Shown one piece after another: positions 7,840 through 15,078 of a stretch of 64,000 nt of DNA. The stretch is from assembly GCA_965237995.1 (NCBI GenBank), contig CBDEGO010000003.1, forward strand, positions 248,001-312,000, written 5' to 3'. The position numbers were made by a program, and so were the translations under genes. The notes under the pieces were generated by a model, which was given only the letters and a program-made list of their open reading frames with translations, searched no databases and was not told the DNA's origin. Numbering within the stretch: position 1 is the stretch's first letter; each line of letters opens with the position of its first letter. The DNA comes from JAAELZ01 sp965237995. GTDB taxonomy: Bacteria > Pseudomonadota > Gammaproteobacteria > Arenicellales > Poriferihabitantaceae.

Positions 7840-8958
7840 ATGAGCGCACCCCTATTATCTATCTCTCGTCGTACGCGAACAACGCCTTTTACGTCTAGGG
7901 TGACTGACAACGGTGTTAGTGCTTACACCGTCTACAACCGCATGTTGCTGCCTACTGTTTTTGAGTCATTGGAAGCTGACTATTGGCATTTATGTGAGCA
8001 CGTACAAGTTTGGGATGTATCCGCAGAACGACAAGTAGAAATTAGAGGTACAGATGCGGCTAAGTTAGTCCAGCTGATGACGCCTAGAAACATTGAAAAA
8101 GCGCAAATTGGCCAATGCTTTTACTTACCTCTATGTGACGAGCACGGTAAATTGCTCAACGACCCCGTTGGCTTAAAATTGGCAGAAGACCATTGGTGGT
8201 TATCATTGGCTGATTCCGACATCTTACTTTGGGCCAAAGGTTTAGCTACAGGATTTGGACTCGGCGTAAACATACATGAGCCCGAGGTCTTTCCACTTGC
8301 CGTGCAAGGGCCAAAAGCAGATGAGCTAATGGCACGCGTGTTCGGCAAGGCCATTCATGATATTCGCTTCTTTAGGTTTCAACGTTTGAACTTCAATGGG
8401 CAGCCATTTGTTGTCGCTCGCTCGGGTTGGAGCAAACAAGGCGGTTTCGAAATTTACGTAGAAGGAGCGGAGCACGCCGAGCCATTGTGGAACGCCTTGT
8501 TTTCCAATGGAGCAGATCTGAACGTACGTGCTGGTTGCCCTAACGCTATAGAGCGTTTAGAGTCAGGTCTGCTGTCGTTTGGCAACGATATGGATATGGA
8601 TGACACCCCTTTTGATTGCGGGCTAGACCGCTACATTACGCTTAACAAAGATATCCATAGCCTAAGCCAGTCTGCGCTGCGCAAGATTGCTGCACACCCT
8701 GAAAAGGTAATGATCGGCCTCTACGTCGACCAAAAACTAACCTCTTTGTCTTCTGAGTTATTCGTCGATGATTCGCTTGTGGGTGAGATTCGTTCTCATA
8801 TTTGGTCACCGCGCCACCAAAAACACTTAGCTGCAGCCATGTGCAATCGTGCAGCGATTCAAGGCAAAACTGAACTTGAAGTAATGACGAATGAGGGCCA
8901 GTTTTCAGCCCATGTTTGCGCAATTCCGTTTGACTTTAACGCTATCGATGCTCACTAA
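7840..8958 (+). CDS. dmdA: Dimethylsulfoniopropionate demethylase-type GcvT-family protein
   Basis: A 372-residue tetrahydrofolate-dependent aminomethyltransferase-fold protein. The N-terminal SISRRTRTTPFTSRV, VSAYTVYNRMLLPT, HVQVWDVSAERQVEI and the central ARSGWSKQGGFEIYV agree closely with remembered DmdA of Pelagibacter and roseobacters, in the same order and at about the same length. DmdA transfers a methyl group from DMSP to THF, giving methylmercaptopropionate. True DmdA and non-DMSP homologues share much of this pattern, so activity is not certain. The central motif has Phe where the remembered Pelagibacter protein has Tyr. The start is the ATG at 7840; the frame is open upstream to a TTG at 7750, but that part lacks family similarity. 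No dmdBCD gene is nearby. Confidence 0.72.
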   Translation: MSAPLLSISRRTRTTPFTSRVTDNGVSAYTVYNRMLLPTVFESLEADYWHLCEHVQVWDVSAERQVEIRGTDAAKLVQLMTPRNIEKAQIGQCFYLPLCDEHGKLLNDPVGLKLAEDHWWLSLADSDILLWAKGLATGFGLGVNIHEPEVFPLAVQGPKADELMARVFGKAIHDIRFFRFQRLNFNGQPFVVARSGWSKQGGFEIYVEGAEHAEPLWNALFSNGADLNVRAGCPNAIERLESGLLSFGNDMDMDDTPFDCGLDRYITLNKDIHSLSQSALRKIAAHPEKVMIGLYVDQKLTSLSSELFVDDSLVGEIRSHIWSPRHQKHLAAAMCNRAAIQGKTELEVMTNEGQFSAHVCAIPFDFNAIDAH

Positions 8959-8980
8959 GCACTCACGTTTGATTGCTTAG

Positions 8981-11080
8981 CTATTTCGGGTAATTTCGCT
9001 CGATATACTGCGTTTGATATTTATACCAGCGCAAAAGATGCTCTTGCTTTTGTTTAACTTGCTCTGATGTAAGTTGGCTGACAATGTTGTTTATTTCTTC
9101 TGGGTCGTTTTGCAAATCGTAAACGAAGTTCATATCAAACCGCGGTCGGTAAATAAATTTCAACTCTTCTTCAACCATGCCTAGTTTGTAGTCTTGGTAG
9201 ACATTACTCATGTACACTGGATCGTTTGACGCCTTAGCAAAAATATTTTCAGATTGGTTTAATTCGCTTGGTAGACCCAATAACCACAGTATAGTCGAGG
9301 GCACATCTTTAAGCTGAAAGCGCGCATCCACTGGCAATTGTTTACTAAAAACACTCGGACTATAGATAATGAATGGCACCCGCATCGAATGCTCGTATAA
9401 ATAACTGCCGTGACCACGGTCAAATTTTTCTCCAAGCGCCTCTCCATGATCCCCAAAGATCACAAACAAAGTATTATCAATTTTCCCTTGCTGCTCAAGA
9501 CGCCGCATTAATCGGTCTAAAGCGCGATCAACTTGATTTAGACAATTATCATACTTGTCTATTAAGTGATCTAAACCAAACGGCGTGTTATCAACCACAT
9601 AAGGTATATGAGCACACTCGGTCCAGAGTACCGCTGCAAACGGTGTGGTGTCTTTGGCAACCCAATTGGCAAAATGGTCGCTTAAACCTATATCATCATT
9701 GCTGATGCTTGGGTCTTCAACTAAGTTTTCATGTGAAATAATTAAATCGGCCTTATCATCTACCGTCGCTGAGAAAAAATTCTGAAGATTATCCCCTCCA
9801 AAAGGCTGCGCCGTTCCAACATAGAACCGCCGCCCATCTGACACTAAGCGTTTAAATATGGTGTCTTTGCCTTTGATACGTTCAGGTGTCCAAGAGATCG
9901 GCCGCAACCGAGGGTCAGGCATCACACCCAATGCTAAAGCGCTCATCGCTTTAGAACTGCGCGGTTGCATCACATAGGCTTTTTCAAACACTGCACTATG
10001 CTCAGCCAATGCGGTAAATACTGGCATAGTTGGGCGTTCGTATCCATACAAGGGTACATTACGCCTGCGCACAGACTCCATCACATAGAACACGATATTG
10101 TAGTCCTTTGCGGCGCCCGCCAAATCCGCGTATTTGCTACGCACTGGTCGCTGCTGATAAGGCATAAAGTCAGCGATATCTAGACTAGCTAAGCGCTCAA
10201 TATCATTCACGCCATCAGTATTATCAGCAATGGGTTGAAACAATAGCACCAAAGGAGACTGCACAGTGGGTGCATAATTTTTGGGTGTCGTTAACGGCAG
10301 TTGAAAGCTAGCAACAGCGGGCAACAATAAGCACAAGCCCATGACACAAACGCCAATCACCCCCCATCTTTTGCTATCGACCCAACTCTGCATTCGCCCA
10401 GCGAAGTAGTACAGAACAAGCAGCACAATGACAGCTACTAAAGTGCGCCATCGCCAAAACAGCGATTCAAACTCCGGCCCCACCCCAGCCATATGAATAG
10501 CTTGAACATGATGAGGCTCAATGAATGAACCCCATTCAAAATATGTATAGGCTAGAAATACATATAGCAAGCCTAATAATATGGACAGCCAATATAGCAA
10601 CATTGACAAGACATAGACTAACCTAGAGGGCGGCTTGTTCCATATTGACTCTAATCCAAAGCGTTTGCCAACTAAACTCATTATTGCCAGCAATAACAAA
10701 GCCCCTATTAGCGCGAAAGTAATGCTTAAATCAATGCTATAGGTGAACAACCAGTCTTTCCAATTCAAATCCCTGTGAAAATAGAATTGATCCAATAAAG
10801 AAACGAATAGCTTGGTCGTAACAATCGAAAACACCAAAAACAACAAAGCCTTTACGTTCGCCATCAAAAGATGTTGACGCGGTTGATTACACAGCTTGGT
10901 CGGAAATATTAATAACCGTAACGCCAACAATAAACAAAATAAGATGCTGGGGTTTTTTGTATTTCGTAACCCAATTTCCAAGGCACCAAGTTGAACCACG
11001 TCGCCTCCTGTAACCACAATCCAACCAATCAGTAGGCATACGGTCAGGATTAATATATCTAAAAGTAATCTAATCTTCAT
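8981..11080 (-). CDS. Inner-membrane sulfatase-fold enzyme (LTA synthase/phosphoethanolamine transferase-like)
   Basis: A 699-residue protein with about six transmembrane segments in the first 280 residues, then a periplasmic alkaline-phosphatase/sulfatase-fold domain (about 330-690). Metal-site signatures are visible: NIVFYVMESVRR at the start of the domain, FGDHGEALGE, and RGHGSYLYEHSMRVPF. The nucleophile region reads QPRSSKAM, so a Ser may replace the Thr of LTA synthases or the Cys of formylglycine sulfatases. The layout matches membrane enzymes that transfer or remove phospho- or sulfo-head groups on envelope glycolipids. It stands alone, converging on dmdA with a 22-base gap. The substrate is unknown. 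Confidence 0.75.
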   Translation of the reverse strand: MKIRLLLDILILTVCLLIGWIVVTGGDVVQLGALEIGLRNTKNPSILFCLLLALRLLIFPTKLCNQPRQHLLMANVKALLFLVFSIVTTKLFVSLLDQFYFHRDLNWKDWLFTYSIDLSITFALIGALLLLAIMSLVGKRFGLESIWNKPPSRLVYVLSMLLYWLSILLGLLYVFLAYTYFEWGSFIEPHHVQAIHMAGVGPEFESLFWRWRTLVAVIVLLVLYYFAGRMQSWVDSKRWGVIGVCVMGLCLLLPAVASFQLPLTTPKNYAPTVQSPLVLLFQPIADNTDGVNDIERLASLDIADFMPYQQRPVRSKYADLAGAAKDYNIVFYVMESVRRRNVPLYGYERPTMPVFTALAEHSAVFEKAYVMQPRSSKAMSALALGVMPDPRLRPISWTPERIKGKDTIFKRLVSDGRRFYVGTAQPFGGDNLQNFFSATVDDKADLIISHENLVEDPSISNDDIGLSDHFANWVAKDTTPFAAVLWTECAHIPYVVDNTPFGLDHLIDKYDNCLNQVDRALDRLMRRLEQQGKIDNTLFVIFGDHGEALGEKFDRGHGSYLYEHSMRVPFIIYSPSVFSKQLPVDARFQLKDVPSTILWLLGLPSELNQSENIFAKASNDPVYMSNVYQDYKLGMVEEELKFIYRPRFDMNFVYDLQNDPEEINNIVSQLTSEQVKQKQEHLLRWYKYQTQYIERNYPK

Positions 11081-11496
11081 GTTCTATCGATTTGTACTGG
11101 TGTTCCTCTAGAAACTCTATAAGTCTAAGGTGGCCATTCTAGTTCTCTCTAGTTCTATCCGTCGCAGCACAATGAACTCCCCCAGCCTGTCCCTCTAACC
11201 AAATAACCACGTTTGACTTCGCTTTCATTAATTTACCCCAATACTCTGACCAACGCTTTCAAGTATTCCTCCGCGTAGGTTACGCCTGCGCGAACGACTC
11301 TTCCTGCAACTTGATTTAGAACTTCAGTTAATACTTTGATCGCTTTGGCTATTATATATAGGCGCCACTTTTGCGATAATTATTATGCTGCGTTTGCTAA
11401 TATCGAATCAAATCCAACCGCGCTCTAATTTTACACTAGAATCACTTTTTACTTTGCGACTCTTCATCCATTGAATCTTCATTATCTTACTAAGCC
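11081..11496. other. Intergenic region between divergent genes
   Basis: About 415 bases without a clear gene, between the sulfatase-fold gene and tupB-like gene, which diverge. An AT-rich TATATATA block at 11353-11360 could be a promoter element. The block TCTAGTTCTC/TCTAGTTCTA near 11137-11156 is a short tandem repeat. The minus strand is open at 11233-11379 with a plausible peptide but no normal start codon. No tungstate-binding protein gene is found here. Confidence 0.5.
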
Positions 11497-12222
11497 GTGT
11501 CCGATATTCTAACTGCCTTCACCCAAGCTTGGCAGCTTATTGTCGGTCTCGACCCCGAGTTTTTACAGATTGTCCTGCTGTCTATTAAAGTAAGCGGCAT
11601 AGCGATTTTAATCTCTACGTTAATCGGCCTGCCTTTAGGCGCGGCACTCGCGTTGTATTCGTTTCCGGGGCGTAAATTTTTGCTAGTGATAGTGAACACA
11701 TTAATGGGCTTCCCGCCGGTGGTTGTTGGTCTATTTTTATACTTGTTATTGTCGCGAGCCGGCCCATTCGGTGTCCTGGGTTTATTATTCACCCCAACTG
11801 CGATGATCATCGCGCAAGTGATCTTAGTTACTCCAATTATTGCGGCCTTATCAAGACAAACCATTCAAAACGCCTGGTCACATTATCGCGAACAATTGCT
11901 ATCTCTCGGCAGCACCCCGACCCAAGCGGTGCCGACTTTACTGTGGGATACGCGTTACACCTTGATCACAGCCATCTTGGCTGGTTTCGGGCGTGCCAGC
12001 GGTGAAGTGGGGGCGGTAATGATAGTCGGAGGAAACATTGACCATGTCACTCGTGTGATGACCACCGCAATCACCTTAGAAGTCAGCAAAGGCGATTTAG
12101 CATTGGCGCTAGGGCTTGGCTTGGTGCTCATTTTAATTGCGCTGCTTGTCAATCTGTTGACTTTTCTGATCCAAGATAGCCAGCATAATGTCTCACTCAT
12201 ACCGAGGCAAGCGCTCCGCTAA
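11497..12222 (+). CDS. tupB: ABC transporter permease, TupB (tungstate)-type
   Basis: A 241-residue integral membrane permease with about five or six hydrophobic segments. It begins at a GTG (11497). The sequence FLQIVLLSIKVSGIAILIS at the N-terminus, the TLMGFPPVVVGL segment, and the coupling region GFGRASGEVGAVMIVGGNI are typical of TupB/WtpB-type permeases of oxyanion importers. Tungstate is the usual substrate for this subfamily; molybdate or another oxyanion cannot be ruled out. The ATPase gene follows after one base. The expected periplasmic TupA gene is not upstream or downstream. Confidence 0.8.
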   Translation: MSDILTAFTQAWQLIVGLDPEFLQIVLLSIKVSGIAILISTLIGLPLGAALALYSFPGRKFLLVIVNTLMGFPPVVVGLFLYLLLSRAGPFGVLGLLFTPTAMIIAQVILVTPIIAALSRQTIQNAWSHYREQLLSLGSTPTQAVPTLLWDTRYTLITAILAGFGRASGEVGAVMIVGGNIDHVTRVMTTAITLEVSKGDLALALGLGLVLILIALLVNLLTFLIQDSQHNVSLIPRQALR

Positions 12223-12223
12223 C

Positions 12224-12940
12224 ATGTTTCCTTTACTCATCGAAGACGTACATTATACGCCGAAAGGTGCTGAACAGCCTCTCATTCAGGGCATCAACGC
12301 CTGTATTGAACAAAACGGTAGCCTAATGATTCTGGGGCCCAATGGCGCTGGCAAAAGTTTGTTTCTTCGCTTGGCACATCAGCTTATCCAACCCAGTTCC
12401 GGCAACATAAAATGGGGCAATTTAGCTACGGGAACTCGGCCAAACAGTCAATCCATGGTGTTCCAGCACCCCATCATGCTTAACCGATCGGTAGAAGGGA
12501 ATTTACACTACGCGCTAAAATTAAAACGTAGATACACTTTCAAACAAAGAACGCAATTGATTCAAAAGGGGTTAGCTGACTTTGGTTTAGTCCAGCATAG
12601 ACAACAGCACGCAAATACCTTGTCTTTAGGTGAACAACAAAAACTAGCCATATTGCGGGCGATAATTACCGAACCTGAAGTTATTTTCTTAGACGAACCA
12701 ACCGCGAGTTTGGATCCTAGCGCTACACACCAAATTGAAGATATGCTTAACTCGATTGCACATAAAACTAAATTAATTATGGCCACCCACAACCTTGCAC
12801 AAGCTAAACGCTTAGGTGATGAAGTGCTATTTATTGATCAAGGCAAAATTGTGGAGCAGAGTCCAGCACAAACCTTCTTTAATAAGCCTACCAGTTCAAG
12901 TGCAAACAAGTTTTTATCAGGCGAACTGCTCTGGAATTAG
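12224..12940 (+). CDS. tupC: ABC transporter ATP-binding protein, TupC-type
   Basis: A 238-residue ABC ATPase partner of the preceding permease. Walker A is LGPNGAGKS, the signature is LSLGEQQK, Walker B is VIFLDEPTASLDP, and the switch histidine is in MATHNLAQA. The start is set at the ATG at 12224, one base after the permease stop; an ATG at 12188 would overlap it. The length is normal for TupC, which lacks the C-terminal regulatory domain of ModC. The gene ends 9 bases before the end of the convergent exported-protein gene, so any terminator must lie within coding sequence. Confidence 0.82.
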   Translation: MFPLLIEDVHYTPKGAEQPLIQGINACIEQNGSLMILGPNGAGKSLFLRLAHQLIQPSSGNIKWGNLATGTRPNSQSMVFQHPIMLNRSVEGNLHYALKLKRRYTFKQRTQLIQKGLADFGLVQHRQQHANTLSLGEQQKLAILRAIITEPEVIFLDEPTASLDPSATHQIEDMLNSIAHKTKLIMATHNLAQAKRLGDEVLFIDQGKIVEQSPAQTFFNKPTSSSANKFLSGELLWN

Positions 12941-12949
12941 TTAGTCAAA

Positions 12950-14821
12950 CTACATCGGTTCTAAAATAGCTTCAAACTGCTGACCAATCGTGTTGATATC
13001 GATTTCTTCGTTGAACCGTTTATATTGAACTCCCTTGCTTTTACCAGATAACTGCAAGCGGTGAATCCCCGGCCCCATATTTGAAAATTGAATTAACCCC
13101 TTGTCATCTGACCCTTTACCCGAGCCTCTCACTGTTTGACTACGCACACCTTCCCCTTGATACTCCCAGGTTAAACTCGCTTTAATTCCATTGAGCGGGA
13201 GATCGTTCTGATCTTTTACCATGATGTCTAAGCTGTACTCTCCACGATCTACTCTCGCTTCTAAATTGGTTTTATTTTCGCCCGCTAGCAAGGATATTCC
13301 TGAAAATGTGTAATTCGGATCATTAGTGTTCTTGATTTTAATGGTGCCCTGTCCTCCTGTGGCCGAAACATCTTCAAAAAAAGCATAGCCATCTTCATTC
13401 GTTTTCGCTGCCCCTGTAAGAGACGTGTGATTAAAAATACGCAACTCTTCGTTTGCCACTGGAACCTGATTTGAGTTTACAACGCGTATGCCAATCGAAC
13501 CCTTACCCGTTTTATCCACGGTAAGTAATACATCTGGCATACCAGAAAACACATCCAACGCACCAACTTTAGACTTATCGAATTTATAGCCGCTTGTTGG
13601 GGCGACAACGACACGGTAGTCTGCGGCTGGTTTAACGTTTTTAACCAAAAACTGACCGTTGGCATCAGTCGTTCCAGTCAAGCTATAGCTGACCTTAACA
13701 GTTGAAGAATAAAGTGACACTCGCTGACCTTGCAGCAAAGTACCGGCTGTATCACGTACATGACCTCGAACAGTTAGTCCACTGATTTTCTCCAGAACCG
13801 TGTCTGCCAAAGTGGTTTCACCTGCAAAAATAGCCTTACCGTCGATACGCACACGTGATCTTGCGAACTCTGGCTTATTGAAATACAGATAGTAAGTCGT
13901 ATCTGCATTTGCATCTATAGGCAGGGTATATCGTCCATTGTCATCTGTTGTGGCACGCGCCCGTTGATTAGGAATCGCATTAATAGATACCTCTTTAACG
14001 GGGACATCTTGGTTGTCCACTACACGGCCAGACAACTGCATTTTTTCCGTGACTAACAACTTAAAATCAGCAGATTTTTGCGGGGCATGTGGCCGTTGAC
14101 AAGCTTGGGTAAAACCCGGCACGAGCGCCGTACATACGTTGTAGTCTCCAACCACTAAGTTCTCAAATTGATAGTGCCCATTTGCATCTGTAGTGGCATT
14201 GAGTGGTTGCTTACCAAAACGTTCGATATCTTGCTCACTCGCCGTGACTAACTGCAAGGTAAGTGGCATAGACGGCACGGGACTCCCTGTGTCAGTGATC
14301 ACCCGACCACTAATCACTACATCAGAAAATATTTTAGGTCGAGGCACTTCTTCAGTTTTCGCCTTTATCTCACTGTTTACTTGCGAGCCATTACTTTTAG
14401 GTTGTTGATTATTCTTCTTTAAACTAGTGGTCTCTACGCTGGTAGGGTCAACCAAGGAAGGTTCTGAGCTTGAGTTACCTGATTGAACTTCTGAATTACC
14501 GCTTTGCTCTATTTCAGCAACGAGCGTTGCGTAAGTGGAAGTAGCGGTCGTGCTAGTTGCAGTTGAAGACGAACCACCAAATAGTGTACTGCTACTTGAA
14601 ACCGAACCAAAGTCAGAACTTGAGCCACGAATATCCTGAGTCGCCCATTCATCTAATGAGTCAGGTACTTCATCACCGTTACTATCTAGAGACTCATTAG
14701 CTTTTTGATTTATAGTAACAACTTCCTTTGAACTACTCGACGGCTCAAGGTCTATGTTCCACACAATCAATAAACCAACACCGAGTAAAGCGGTTAATAA
14801 TGCAATTTGCTTTAATAACAA
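12950..14821 (-). CDS. Exported or membrane-anchored protein with tandem carboxypeptidase-regulatory-like domains
   Basis: A 623-residue protein with an N-terminal hydrophobic segment (residues 5-22, LLTALLGVGLLIVW) that may be an uncleaved anchor. A Ser/Thr/Glu-rich low-complexity linker (about 30-160) includes an acidic calcium-loop-like motif, DSNGDEVPDSLDEW. About five Ig-like modules of the CarboxypepD_reg/CNA-B type follow, each opening with a strand such as ISGRVITDTGSPV, LSGRVVDNQDVPV or VRGHVRDTAGTLL and containing a TDANGHYQFENL-like turn. Such modules are stalks or binding scaffolds on surface proteins. No catalytic domain is seen. It is a single gene, convergent with tupC, and its function is unknown. 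Confidence 0.7.
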   Translation of the reverse strand: MLLKQIALLTALLGVGLLIVWNIDLEPSSSSKEVVTINQKANESLDSNGDEVPDSLDEWATQDIRGSSSDFGSVSSSSTLFGGSSSTATSTTATSTYATLVAEIEQSGNSEVQSGNSSSEPSLVDPTSVETTSLKKNNQQPKSNGSQVNSEIKAKTEEVPRPKIFSDVVISGRVITDTGSPVPSMPLTLQLVTASEQDIERFGKQPLNATTDANGHYQFENLVVGDYNVCTALVPGFTQACQRPHAPQKSADFKLLVTEKMQLSGRVVDNQDVPVKEVSINAIPNQRARATTDDNGRYTLPIDANADTTYYLYFNKPEFARSRVRIDGKAIFAGETTLADTVLEKISGLTVRGHVRDTAGTLLQGQRVSLYSSTVKVSYSLTGTTDANGQFLVKNVKPAADYRVVVAPTSGYKFDKSKVGALDVFSGMPDVLLTVDKTGKGSIGIRVVNSNQVPVANEELRIFNHTSLTGAAKTNEDGYAFFEDVSATGGQGTIKIKNTNDPNYTFSGISLLAGENKTNLEARVDRGEYSLDIMVKDQNDLPLNGIKASLTWEYQGEGVRSQTVRGSGKGSDDKGLIQFSNMGPGIHRLQLSGKSKGVQYKRFNEEIDINTIGQQFEAILEPM

Positions 14822-15078
14822 CAGAGTATTCCTATTTAAGAAATTAATATCAGGGTTTATAGAGTGCTTAAACTATCATAGCAAGATGACATCGCGGTGA
14901 ACTTAATGAATCGATTAGGTGATAATTATGACAGCTTAAACGGTATATTAAACATGATTCAACGATAAAAAATATGCGAGAACCGTTAAAATAAATTAAC
15001 CGACCCAGCAATTGGTATAAAATTGATCCAAAAGACTAAAGACACTTATTAACCCCATTTCGTTCACTTATAAACTTT

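Noticed and set aside
15025..15050. Possible PdhR box upstream of aceE (AATTGGT followed by AAATTGAT)
   Set aside because: Only one half-site matches and the arrangement is not palindromic; no pdhR gene is adjacent.
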